49,471 bases of DNA from Chara braunii (taxonomy: Eukaryota > Streptophyta > Charophyceae > Charales > Characeae): the NCBI GenBank assembly GCA_003427395.1, contig BFEA01000012.1:2423809-2473279 (forward strand), written 5' to 3'. Positions 1 to 9,975 of this stretch are shown one piece after another. Numbering within the stretch: position 1 is the stretch's first letter; every line of letters begins with the position of its first letter. Under the pieces are notes generated by a model. It had not been told where the DNA came from. It saw only the letters and a program-made list of their open reading frames with translations, and searched no databases. The position numbers and the translations under genes were made by a program.

Positions 1-49
1 ACAGGGTGAGGCAGTCCCTATTCTGGACCGGTCGTAACAGGCGCCAACA

Positions 50-830
50 ACATTTGAGAACCATCGGTTTGTGCCAAACAGTCGGCAGTCCGAAGTCCGG
101 ACCACCAAATAGAAAGAGCACAGGAAAGGCTGACACAGGCGCCTACCCACGCTTTCATTAATAATAGCACAGGAAAGGCAGTGTCACAGGGTAGACATCA
201 GTTGTCGAGGCAGCCGAGACAGGCGCCTTGTGATGCCTTACAAGACAACACATGAGACTACCCATGCTTTTGTAGATGTTCGGTTTGAGAACCATCAGTT
301 TTTTCCAAACAGTCGGCAGCCCAAAGTCCGTTCCCACAAATGCACTATCATAGAGGACAGTACAAAAAGCACAGAAGAGGCAGTATCACAGGATAGAGAT
401 CAGTTGTCCTGACGGCCGAAACAGGCGCTTTGTGACGCCTTGCAAGACAGCACATGAGACTACCCACGCTTGCGTAGTTGTTCGGTTTGAGAACCATCAG
501 TTTGTGCCAAACAGTCGGCAATCCAAAGTCCGGACCACTAAATGCACTGTCATAGAGGACAGTAGAAAGAGCACAGGAAAGGCAGTATGACAGGATAGAC
601 ATCAGTTGTCCAGACGCTCGAAACAGGCGCCTTGTGACTCTTTGCAAGACAACACATGAGACTACCCACGCTTTCATAGATGTTATGTTTGAGAACCATC
701 AGTTTGTGCCAAACAGTCGGCAATCAAGAGTCCGGGACCTCCAAATGCACTATTATAGAGGTCAGTAGAAAGAGCACAGGACAGTCACCATCACAAGACA
801 CACATCAGTTGTCCAGACGACCGAAACGGC
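50..830. repeat. Tandem repeat, about 202-bp unit, four copies
   Basis: The phrase GAGAACCATC recurs at about 56, 287, 489 and 691, followed each time by a CCAAACAGTCGGCA block, a block with GAGCACAGGAAAGGC, and CAGTTGTCCAGACG. Spacing is about 231, 202 and 202 bp. The units are diverged and contain no sustained shared reading frame. Short ORFs inside it are by-products of the repeat. Confidence 0.85.
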
Positions 831-894
831 GCGATGTAGTCCAACATGACGAGGAAGGAAAGCCTTGTGTGTGCGTGTTGAGAACCTTCCGTCA

Positions 895-1620
895 GGTGTG
901 GTTATCGTGTTGGATCCGATGACCAGGATACGGCTGACACAGTATCACTGGATAGACATCGGTTGTCCAGACGGCCGAAACAGTGCGATTGAGTCGAACA
1001 CGACGAGGAAGGAAAGCCTCGTGCGCACATGTTGAGAACCTTCCCTCACGTGTGGGTATCGTGTTGGATCCGATGACCAGGGTACGACAGACACCACGGC
1101 ACAACAAAAGCAGCAAAAACTATTCATGACCAAGGCACAGCGAAAGCACTCCACGTGGTGTGGTTGCCGTGTTGGATCAGGTTTGGTTGTCGTGTTGGAT
1201 CCGATGACCAACGTAGGTTACCTTGATACGGGCACAGCAAAAGCACTCCACAGGGTTTGATTGTCGTGTTGGATCCGATGACCAGCTTTGGTTACCTTGA
1301 CCCAGGCACAGCAAGTGTTGGATCCGATGACCAGCTTTGGTTACCTTGACCCGGGCACAGCAAAAGCACTCCACGGGGTTTGGTTGTCATGTTGGATCCG
1401 ATGACCAGGGCACAACAGATGACCAGGGCACAACAAACCAGCTTTGGTTACCTTGACCCGGGTACAGCAAAAGCACTCCACGGGGTTTGGTTGTCGTGTT
1501 GGATCCGATGACCAGGGCGCGGCAGATGACCAGGGCACAGCAAAAAGCACTCCATTAGGTTTGGTTATCGTGTTGGACACGACGATCACATTGTGCAGAA
1601 GGAGATACAGGGACCATTTC
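895..1620. repeat. Tandem array containing GTGTTGGATCCGATGACCAG
   Basis: The 20-mer GTGTTGGATCCGATGACCAG or a close variant recurs at least seven times between about 908 and 1515. It alternates with CTTTGGTTACCTTGACCC and GGCACAGCAAAAGCACTCCA. Unit length varies (about 50 to 110 bp) through internal deletions. The core TCGTGTTGGA is half of the palindrome that dominates 2738-3690, and at about 1566-1590 it is already completed to TCGTGTTGGACACGACGATC, so the two arrays are probably related. Confidence 0.8.
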
Positions 1621-2240
1621 AACCCACGGACATGCTAAATGTTGACGTCACCAAGACGCAACACAACGTCAAAGTGATCGTGACCGTCGATTTATAAACA
1701 TCAACCGTTCGCAGCACAATCTTCAGAAAGAGAGATGTGGCGGGATAATTACCTGGGCAAAGGACCACGGTCGAGTCAACCGGATCACCGATTTGCGCAA
1801 TAGCAGCTTCGAGCGGCGATTCACGCAGTAGCAGCTCTGCATGCCCCGCAGCTTTGCTTGCCCCGCTTGCAGCAGCTCGGCCCGCCGCACCGCACAAAAA
1901 CCGCGCGCGCTCCAAAAACACGAGTCGAAGTACCCCCCGTCAGGAAATGAAGCTATCGGCATCAGTTCGCCTACTTCCCGTCGGGGGACCGGAACGCGGC
2001 GGCACAATTTTGACGTGGGGGGAAGGTCCCAAACCAGTTGGCCTACTCCCCGCTGGTCGACCGGAACGCTCAATCGACACCGTCAGTCGCTCAGATCTGA
2101 CGGTCCACGTAGTGCGGAAGGGGACATTTTCCGAAGGAGGGTCGACGGTCCGATACTGATTTTTTGGTGCAGGGTCATCAGCACCGTCGGTTCAACACGA
2201 TCGGACCGCCGACGGAGCGCGTGGAAGGACACGCCGCAGA
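1621..2240. other. GC-rich single-copy stretch upstream of a TATA box
   Basis: No recognisable gene. The stretch is GC-rich, and around 1970-2070 it holds two diverged copies of a segment with CCTACT(T/C)CCCG followed by GACCGGAACGC. Overlapping ORFs on both strands (about 100-189 codons) are expected in GC-rich DNA and resemble no family I know. Its position just before a good TATA box suggests promoter-proximal sequence of a decayed element or gene. That is inference. Confidence 0.4.
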
Positions 2241-2241
2241 G

Positions 2242-2249
2242 TATAAAAA
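2242..2249 (+). promoter_or_regulatory. Candidate TATA box
   Basis: TATAAAAA in the context GCAGAGTATAAAAAGAG is a textbook eukaryotic TATA box, set between GC-rich flanks. A start site would be expected about 30 bp downstream, in the pyrimidine-rich CACACTTCTCATTT at about 2268-2280. It could serve the decayed Ulp1-type gene beginning about 1.4 kb downstream, or an unrecognised transcript through the 15-bp minisatellite. No transcript evidence is visible. Confidence 0.5.
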
Positions 2250-2395
2250 GAGTTGCGGGTCCCTCCCACACTTCTCATTTCATCCTCTCCGACTTTCACG
2301 CGGGGTGTTTTCAGCGCAGGGCGATATCGGCGTTGCTTTGCCTTCAGCGCAGGGCGCTTGCGTCGCGACCTTGTGTGCACCCCAGTTGCATACAC

Positions 2396-2485
2396 GGGCG
2401 TCGTGCATGAGGGCGTCGTGCATAAGGGCGTCGTGCATGAGGGCGTCGTGCATGAGGGCGTCGTGCATGAGGGCGTCGTGCATGT
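2396..2485 (+). repeat. 15-bp minisatellite, six copies
   Basis: GGGCGTCGTGCATGA is repeated at 2396, 2411, 2426, 2441, 2456 and 2471, nearly perfectly (one copy has CATAA). Because 15 is a multiple of three, each frame reads as a 5-residue repeat, for example RASCM or GVVHE. The high identity suggests recent slippage or unequal exchange. There is no independent sign that it is translated. Confidence 0.9.
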
Positions 2486-2839
2486 TTCTCATGTGTGCGT
2501 GTTTGTTTCTCATAGCTGGTGTGGTGGCACAGTCCAAGCACACGTCGGAGTAGGACCAAACCTTACCGTTGGAGCAGACCGTTGGAGCAGGGTCAGCGAG
2601 CGGGAGCGAGCGAGAGCGAGACTTTGCACCGACGAGCACAAAGCGAAGGACAGAGTACGGACGGTGAGGATCTGCCTTGATCCGTGAGATTCAACGAGGG
2701 CTCGCCACGTGGCACTTTCAAGCTATGTTCATCGTTCATTGTCGTGTTGAACACGACAATCACATGCGAAGCACCATAGGTGATCGTCGTGTTGAACACG
2801 ATGATGGACGGCGGGGTGGGTTTCATATGGACGAGCACT

Positions 2840-2896
2840 GGACTGCCCTACGGGTGATCGTCGTGTTCGACACGACGATCACCCGTCGGACAGTCC
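2840..2896. repeat. Extended hairpin in palindrome array, copy 1
   Basis: Two 27-bp arms around a 3-nt centre (TCG at 2867-2869) pair with two mismatches. The outer arms are GGACTG...CAGTCC and the inner arms ATCGTCGTGT/ACACGACGAT. Confidence 0.85.
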
Positions 2897-3010
2897 TGCG
2901 CTCGCCAAGGTCATTGTCGTGTTCGACACGACGATCGCCTGCCAAGCACGACAAGTGATCGTCGTGTTGAACACGACGATGAACGGCGGGGCGGGGTTCA
3001 TTGAGGGCGA

Positions 3011-3077
3011 GCGCAGGACTGCCCTGCGGGTGATCGTCGTGTTGAACACGACGATCACCCGTAGGGCAGTCCTGCGC
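3011..3077. repeat. Extended hairpin in palindrome array, copy 2
   Basis: 33-bp arms around a single central G (3044), with one mismatch, starting GCGCAGGACTGCCC and ending in its reverse complement. This is one of the most perfect inverted repeats in the window. Confidence 0.9.
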
Positions 3078-3198
3078 TTGCCCTACGGGTCACCCAGGTC
3101 ATTGTCGTGTTCGACACGACGATCACCTGCCAAACACGACAGATGATCGTCGTGTTGAACACGACGATGAACGGCGGGGCGGGGTTCATTGAGGGCGA

Positions 3199-3265
3199 GC
3201 GCCGGACTGCCCTACGGGTGATCGTCGTGTTGAACACGACGATCACCCGTAGGGCAGTCCTGCGC
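3199..3265. repeat. Extended hairpin in palindrome array, copy 3
   Basis: Same 67-nt design as the copy at 3011-3077, with 33-bp arms around one base. The arms differ at one position near the outer end (GCGCCGG against CCTGCGC). Confidence 0.88.
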
Positions 3266-3373
3266 TCGCCCAGGTCATTGTCGTGTTCGACACGACGATC
3301 ACCTGCCAACAGGTGAGGTGATCGTCGTGTTGAACACGACGATGAACGACGGGGCGGGGTTCATTGAGGGTGA

Positions 3374-3440
3374 GCGCAGGACTGCCCTGCGGGTGATTGT
3401 CGTGTTGAACGCGACGATCACCCGTAGGGCAGTCCTGCGC
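3374..3440. repeat. Extended hairpin in palindrome array, copy 4
   Basis: Same 67-nt design, slightly more diverged: ATTGTC on the left and GAACGCGACGATC on the right, giving three mismatches. Confidence 0.85.
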
Positions 3441-3705
3441 TTGCCCTACGGGTCGCCCATGTCATTGTCGTGCTCGGCACAACGATCACCTGCCAACAGG
3501 TGATATGTCTTCGTGTTGAACAAGGCAATGAGCTCTGGGGCGGGGCGAAAATCATTCATTATCGTGTTGGACACGAAGATTAGCTGCGGGGCATCGTCGT
3601 GCAGTTGTGTCCCAACCCACAGCTCATCGTCGTGTTGAACACGACGATGAGTTGCGGGCCGGAAATCATTCATTGTGTTGAACACGACGAATAGATGCAG
3701 GTTGT

Positions 3706-5178
3706 GTGTGTGCATTTGCTGATTTTTTCAATTTGGCGTGCAGGGCGTTTACCAATCGCGATGGCAATCTCGGAGTGGATGACCCCGGGACTTTGGCGCG
3801 AACGCATTGCGTACCCTTTCCCCCCATGCTCGCTGCGTGTCGAGAGTTCACTGTCATTAACGGTGTGACGAGAAACGATTTCGAGAGTGATCCGTGGATG
3901 ACGGTCGTTCCGTTTTACACCACTCTCGTCGACTTGTGGCAAGAGTACGTTTGGGAGAAAATGGTCGAGGGCTGCCCTTCAGCGGACGACTACAAATTCG
4001 CGAATATGTGCGAGTTCGGGAGTTTAATTTCTGTGCCCGCTGATGTGCTATGTTCAGTTCAATGCCGTCACTTGAGTGCCACACTGTTGTTTAACCGTCG
4101 CTACAATGTTTTGGATTGTAACGTCGTGACTACTTCGCCGCGCACATGGCCCCGTTCGCTGAAACACGAGTTGCTCGCCTGTGCAAACCATTCCGATTTC
4201 ATCGATGCATACCCCTTGCGCTCTCCCAGGTTGTTGCCTCGAACGGTTTCGTATTGTTCCGTTAGACTGCGTCTTGGGAAGTGCTTTTGCTGTAGAGTCC
4301 TTTGCGTCACGTGCTCGAACCGGGATGGGACCTTAACTGACGCTGTGGTCTACGTGTCCACGAATAAATTGGACCTGGGTGACGAACAGCATGCCCGGAC
4401 TGTGGGGAGCGGTCAAGGGTCTGGTCGTCGTGGTCAAGTGTGGTCCGAGCGGTCGATGGTCTAGTGGTGGTCAGCGGACCCGCACACAAGACACAGTGCG
4501 GCAAGCAGTTTCGGGGGAGAGGTCTGTGCATGGACAGGCAGATAAAGTTCCCGTCATAAACTACAAACATAAATTCTTGATGTTGGACTGGGTGGGCGAG
4601 GCGGGGCTGGCTGAAAGTGGTTTGATGTGTATGTGGTGTTCAGAGAAGATATTAGACCGATAGGTGGTATTCAATCTTGGGCAGGGAGGGATGGTCAGCT
4701 CGCCACTTTCGAGTTAACTATGCAACTCAATGGCAAAGGCCACAGAGTTGCAGAGACGGACCATGTTGTTCTCATGTGGAGAAACCACAAGGGATATGGT
4801 AAGTCACTTGTGGATGTTTTAAATCCTGATCCGGATAGCCGACTCCGGTTACCTGACCTCCGCCAAGTTCTCGCGTTCTTCGACACGAATTTGGTGGAGG
4901 GCCATCGTCCGGTGGCCCACAAAGAAGACACTTTTACGGAACCGAAAAGTGTTTTGTCATCGGCGCGTCCGACTGTGGGTGCCATAACGACTTGGAAGTC
5001 ATCAGTGACCACGCCCGCCATCCGGGAAGAGAGACAACACGCTCTCGTATCCACGCCAGTGGTCCCTCGAGCGGGACAAATCGCTGCCAAGGGCCCAGCT
5101 CATGCTCAGGCTCCGCCGCCGGCTCCGAAGAAATTTCGTTCGGGTTGGAGTGAAAGAGCTATTGTCCGTGTTACATGA
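3706..5178 (+). pseudogene. Decayed coding body upstream of the Ulp1 domain; product unrecognised
   Basis: Two long stretches in the same frame (3706-4464, 252 codons; 4627-5178, 183 codons) are separated by about 160 bp with stops or a frameshift. In the gap, another frame holds the plausible segment INYKHKFLMLDWVGEAGL just before KWFDVYVVFREDIRPIGG. The second stretch looks like real globular protein (VVLMWRNHKGYGKSLVDVL, then LRLPDLRQVLAFFDTNLVEG) and ends in a Pro/Ala-rich tail. I recognise no family. It lies just after the palindrome array and shares orientation with the acidic segment and protease domain downstream, so it is probably the N-terminal part of one multi-exon gene or transposon ORF. 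The start codon is not determinable. Confidence 0.5.
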
Positions 5179-5379
5179 CATTGTGCGTACATCAAGCATG
5201 TGTGCCGAACCTATGTATGGTGCTGTCCACCGTGGTGTGCAGCCTTTGTATTTCGGTGATCCGGGAGAGGGGAGCAGTGGCGAAGGTTCACAGAGGGAAG
5301 AGCAAGAGGAAGAGGAAGAGGAAGGTTCTCAAGAGGGGAACGATAGTGAGAATACAATTAGTGATCGACAGCGTCGTGG

Positions 5380-6760
5380 ATGGCAATCAAAGAAGATGGG
5401 CAGTGGCAATTTTGCTCCCACCGGTGTATGGCGCAATCACGATTTTATGCACATGCAAAAAATCAGATCCGACAGCGGCTTGCTCGACTCAATCCAAATG
5501 TTTCTCCATCGAGAGTGGACATAAGGACGAACGAGGTTTTTCAGGAGCTCAAGGCATTGCGAAGACTTGAGTACTTGGAATAATTTTATGACAGATAAAC
5601 AAGCCCGACATTTGGATATAACTGGCGCATTGATGAGGGCGACGAGACCGGTGGGAAAAGGGGACAAGGCCCTAGCGGTGGAGCGAGTGGAGAGGGAGGT
5701 GAACACCCAAGTGGTGACGAGGGCGGAGGTGACAAGGGAGGATGTGATAAGGGAGGTGATAAGGGAGGGAGTGGGGAGGGTGGAGGAACATCTTAAGCGC
5801 CTGGGTATAGTCAGCCAACAACAGGCACATCAGAAGGGCAAGCCCATCGTCACCATGAGAGAAGCGCCAGTGGTGTAGGAGGGCACATCGACATTCGTGG
5901 TTTGTCGCAGGTCAAGTTGTCTACTGCAATGGAACAGGTTGACGAAGGATGTGAAGGTGGGCAAAGTGTCACCACAACACTCACAGCTGTCACAGTGACA
6001 GATAATGAATGGTGTGATGGCAGTGGCGCAAGTGTCTTCCCCGTTGGCGAGAAGGACAATATTGGTAGCCCACAAGGCCATATGTGGATGTCTATGGATA
6101 TTTTGCCATATGGGTTGGGAAGCCAAGGACGGCTCAGGGCATCATTGGATGAAACCATGTATCTGGCAGAAACGGAACAGCAACCTGAGGCTCACACTCC
6201 ACTTGATGAAGAGACACTCAGAGGCGACTTAGAGATTCCTGCAGAATTTCAAAGTCCGATATCAGAGGATAAAACACAACGAGGGTCTCAGGAGGCGAGT
6301 ACTGAAACAGGCTACCAGGAGGAAGCTATGCTTGCGGAGGAGATGGAACCGGGCGGCGAGCCTAACATTCCATTGGATGAAGACATCCCTGGTAGCGACT
6401 TCGATACTGGTACTGGAGGGTCTCAGTATTTAGCTATTGTATTCGATACTGCTGGGAAGAACGACACTCTTGAGGGGCTTGTGGCGAAATAAGCAATTCA
6501 AGTGTCGGACATCGAAGAGGATGAAGGACATATTGTACAGACTACTCCAAGGCAATAGACACCTGTGGAGGAAGGACGAGAAAGTACACTTCGAACTCAT
6601 GTGCAGCAATTCAGCCAATCTGTCAAAGTGATAAACATCGATGAATCCCCTTTCACATCAAGACAGTTCGGAGATGCAAAAAAAGACGGTGCTCAAGGGA
6701 AAAGCGCAGTTAGTCGCCGAGGTGAACACTCACCTTACGAAGTTAATATATGTGTAATAT
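5380..6760 (+). pseudogene. Acidic, Gly-rich linker region of the same decayed gene
   Basis: One frame continues from 5380 to about 6760, broken by stops at about 5581, 5793, 6490 and 6556. It opens with WQFCSHRCMAQSRFYAHAKN and a helical RLEYLE segment. A Gly/Asp/Lys-rich run follows (GGDKGGSGEGG at about 5740-5790), then a long acidic Ser/Thr/Glu-rich region with repeated PLDEE/PLDED motifs (5900-6490), and finally VKVINIDESPFTSRQFGDA. An overlapping frame at 5240-5350 carries a Glu run (EEQEEEEEEGSQEGN). Such disordered acidic linkers commonly precede Ulp1 domains in plant transposon proteins. A likely intron follows from about 6740. Function unknown. Confidence 0.45.
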
Positions 6761-7047
6761 TGTACCTAGAACGAGAGATAATTTTTCGGTTTTGCATGTT
6801 GTTGTGCATTGGAACTGTTCCATGTTTATTTGCATATATGTAGTGTGCCTTATAGTGCGTCCGAATCGGTAAATGAAGCACACGATCGACTTTTAATAAT
6901 AGTTTGACTCACAATACTTTACTGCTATTAATATTCATTTACATTCATATTGTCTTAGCGGATTTGTAATGATATCAAAATGATCGTTACTCATATTACT
7001 CGTTACTATCGGTGATGATTGTGCTCTCTTCATTGATGAACGTGCAG

Positions 7048-7318
7048 GCATGCGTAAAGGACTTTGGAAAGCCCCTCGCGTGCACTCGCAAAGGAACAGT
7101 GATTTGCAAGCCTTGTCAACACTACCGTTGTTACCCAAAACAGTTAAAAGACGAGTGCAGCCTGTGACGATCCCGTTTGTGAGGCAGCTGCTCTAAGGAT
7201 GTTTAAAGCTGTGGGAATGGGGACGAAACAAGGGAAGAAATTTCACCGTGAAGTTTGCACTGTATCTGTTGTGGAAAGCGGCAGCGACAACGAAGTTGGC
7301 AAACAAGCACCGTTATGA
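7048..7318 (+). pseudogene. Candidate Cys-rich exon(s) before the protease exon
   Basis: After a possible acceptor (GAACGTGCAG, ending 7047), one frame reads a Cys-rich segment with GTVICKPCQHYRCYPKQL and then C at KDEC. About 7160 the reading appears to shift by one base into CDDPVCEAAALRMFKAVGMG, followed by EVCTVSVVESGSDNEVGKQ, which stops at about 7318. The C-x2-C-x2-H spacing could bind zinc, but no named domain is recognised. The surroundings are AT-rich and intron-like. The segment could be one frameshifted exon or two. Confidence 0.35.
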
Positions 7319-7415
7319 ACGTTGTGTCTGCTTCTTATATCTATTTTCAGAAAGGCACTACTTGTATGGAAGTCTTAGACATACCATTGTTGTTTACCTG
7401 TGTGTTTGTATGCAG

Positions 7416-8224
7416 TGCCTGACCAGTCGTTTAAGATTCCTCTAGCAACGGAACCCCTCACTGAGGTCGAGATGCAGTATGTTGAAAGGGTTGTGAAGAC
7501 CGGTGAAGAAAACGAAGAATACGGCATTGTTGTTTACAAGGGTGACTGGAAGGTGGAAAAGAAAGACATTATGCTCATCATTGAAGCAGGAGGATGGTTG
7601 AATGACGAAGCCGTGAATTTGTATCTGCTGGCAATCCAGATCGACAATGATAATGCCAGAGCGAATTTGATGTCTAGAGGACAGATTAAAGACGGAAGTT
7701 CGAAGGACATTCCATCTGTGTATATTTTATATTTTTTTTTCTATATAAGGATGGCATCCGCTACGTCCAGAGAAATTGCTTACTGTGAGGGAATGAAGTG
7801 AGTTAGGGGAATAAATATTTTTGATTATAACTTTGTACTTATCTCTTTGAACTTTGGAGACCACTGGGCTTTGATATGTGTTAGAATAGACAGTTGTTAG
7901 TGTGAATTTCAGCTATTAGACTCTCTCCCTCGTGGCGACCGCCTCGCAACGCTGGAAGTAGTAGCCTCATTTTTTAGAATGAAGTTCAGACGTTAGAATC
8001 TTCATGAAAGATATCAGGTCGACGAGCTTGCGACACCTTTCGAGACGTCACTTGATGGGGTGCCTGTCCAACATGACGGTTGCAGTTGTGGTGTTTTTAT
8101 GTTAGGTTTTGCATCTTTGTTAGCGAAAGGTCACTTTTCACCATTCGATTTCTTGCAAGAGAACACCCCGTATATGAGGCAGACAATATCATTTGACATT
8201 TTGTCGATGGTCGAGCATGAATGA
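7416..8224 (+). pseudogene. Ulp1/C48 (SUMO protease-like) cysteine protease domain, three in-frame stops
   Basis: A strong acceptor (pyrimidine-rich tract then TATGCAG, ending 7415) begins an exon that stays in one frame to a TGA at 8222. It shows the Ulp1 signature in order: GGWLNDEAVNLYL (7589-7627); FGDHWALICV with the catalytic His at 7862-7864; LLDSLPRGD with the Asp at 7919-7921; and VPVQHDGCSCGVFML with Gln at 8069-8071 and the nucleophile Cys at 8087-8089. The usual DCG is SCG here. In-frame stops are TGA at 7799, TAG at 7898 and TAG at 7994; there is no frameshift. Known C48 enzymes cleave SUMO-like isopeptide bonds, and plant Mutator-like and CACTA transposons often carry such domains. 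An AT-rich piece at about 7723-7752 may be a leftover mini-intron. A functional protease would need readthrough, so pseudogene is the best call. Confidence 0.85.
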
Positions 8225-8371
8225 ACATTCCAAATATGCAGAGTTTGATATCATTCAACATTTTGTTGATGGTTAGTCACAGTTTCAAGTGTTATATGTC
8301 ATTCGACACTTTTTTCATAGTTAAGAATAGTCTCAATAGTTTGTGTGTCATTTAACACTTTCTTGATGGTT
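8186..8371 (+). repeat. Four-copy tandem repeat seeded by the 3' end of the protease gene
   Basis: TCATTTGACATTTTGTCGAT (within 8186-8211, coding for part of the protease C-terminus) recurs as diverged copies at 8248-8273, 8298-8322 and 8347-8371, spaced 62, 50 and 49 bp. Each copy has the form TCATTyrACAyTTTnTTGATGGTT. The first copy is inside the reading frame and the rest lie beyond the stop codon. Confidence 0.75.
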
Positions 8372-9190
8372 AACAATTGTTTCTATGGTTCATATTGCTT
8401 TCCACAATTCTCAAATGTTATTGTGCAAATGATATATTGCTTTCCGAAATTTCTAAATTTTATTGTGCGAATGGCGTATTTCTCAATTGCTAATGTTACG
8501 TTCTCACCATTTCGCCTTGTTTCATCTCTATTTTCTTTATTTCTTCCTCTCTTATATGTGTTATTTTACACTTGAAAAAAAGTGAACATGAAAACAATTT
8601 CACTTTTAACGAAAACACTGTTATTACTATTATTATATTATTATTATTATATTATTATTATTATATTATTATTATTATATTATTATTAGTATATTACTAT
8701 TACTATTAATTATTATATTTATTACTGCGATTATTATTGTTATCATTATTTTGTTGCCTTTACCGCTCCTCCTGATCAAATACGTGTATGTGTGTCTCGT
8801 GCCTAGCCAAAACCATGGTTGGGTTCACACAAGTTGGCCTAGAGTAAGGTCCAATCTTAGCGGGGGCAATCAGACGAAGAGTATGAGAAAACTAGATAAT
8901 CAAGTGAGCAGAAGAAATAAGAAGAATATGAAAATGCAGAGAATGGAGGAAGAAAACCATATGGTATGCACAATTGATCCTTTCCTGGTATACCCTTACA
9001 AGTACGACTCTCTATCATACTGCATGTTTGTCTATGTGTTATAAGTTTACTTCGTTTTCTCCAGGACAAAGAATCTACAGAAGGACAAAATTATGCGTAA
9101 TATGTATAAACAAGTTTACTTGACGGAAGCATTGAAAAAAAACATAGTCATTTAAGATTGAGAAAAAAATGGTGAGATAGATACTCAATT
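8372..9190. other. AT-rich stretch with TTA microsatellite; no gene supported
   Basis: About 8615-8735 is a (TTA/ATT)n microsatellite with interruptions. About 8870-8960 is purine-rich (AAGAAATAAGAAGAATATG) and open in one frame for about 50 codons, but matches nothing I know. It could be a remnant exon of the gene upstream, but no splice signals decide this. Confidence 0.55.
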
Positions 9191-9810
9191 TTGAGTCATC
9201 CCACTGCTTATCTGTTATCAAACTAGTAGGAGGAGGCTCATGTGAGGGTTGTCCTATTACTTGTTTGAACTTAGTCTGATCTATCATAAAGAATAGGAAG
9301 ACACTTCAGTGAGCGTCACTTCACTATATTTTTGAGACTAGGCGATTATGTGTTGAAGGGTGGCGAGGTGTTCCAATGTGAGTTACCCTATTACTTGTTT
9401 GAACTTGTGGTTTGCCTAGTACTGAAAGAGTGGTAGGATGCTTCAATGTTGACTATCCTTCTACTCGTGTGACGTAAAGTTATATATATATTATATGGTA
9501 TTGGGCAAGAGATGTAAGAACTTAAGTGTGAATCATTATACCGCTTGTTTTTTTGCATATCATTCACACACATGTCTCTAAGTATATATACGAATAATCT
9601 TATGGTAGGCTCATAGCAGAGTGTTTCCAGTATGAGCCATTTTATTTCTCGCCTACCTGCCAAACTGTTAATAGGATGCCCCAGTGTGGGTCGCCCTATT
9701 ACTTATTTGACCCTAGTTTGATTGATATTAACGGAGGGTAGGAATATTGAAAGTTGGCAGGTAGTGAGATACTCAAGTGCGAGTTATCCTACTACTTGCT
9801 TGTATATGCA

Positions 9811-9811
9811 T

Positions 9812-9862
<51 letters not shown>

Positions 9863-9886
9863 TGTGTGTATGTGTGTGTGTGTGTC
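9811..9886. repeat. (TA)n-(GT)n compound microsatellite
   Basis: An uninterrupted TA run ends at 9860 and passes into CGTGTGTGTATGTGTGTGTG. Both strands give meaningless Ile/Tyr-run ORFs. Confidence 0.95.
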
Positions 9887-9975
9887 ATATCTAATTGTTT
9901 ACTTATTACGTACAAACTACTTGTGTTACATCAGACAGATAGCAGGATACTCCACTGTGGGTCATCCCATTACTT

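Larger units (their letters stand above)
2738..3690. repeat. Palindrome (cruciform-prone) array with units of about 180 bp
   Basis: About fifteen copies of an odd palindrome with core CGTCGTGTTGAACACGACG (or GTTCGACAC in the middle) fill this stretch. Arms are 11 bp or longer around a 1-nt or 3-nt centre. They sit inside four tandem units starting near 2779, 2955, 3143 and 3318. Each unit has one palindrome followed by (A)CGGCGGGGCGGGGTTCATT, one extended hairpin, and one palindrome flanked by CACCTGCC. Copies after 3480 decay gradually. All overlapping ORFs here are repeat artefacts. The array ends right before the decayed gene at 3706. Confidence 0.9.

Noticed and set aside
2396-2485. CRISPR-like array
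   Set aside because: 15-bp units are directly adjacent with no spacers, and the context is eukaryotic.
2677-3503. Overlapping ORFs with shared IVVLNTT/RVIVVFNTT peptides on both strands
   Set aside because: They are translations of the palindrome array. The same peptides appear on both strands because the DNA is symmetric, so no protein is implied.
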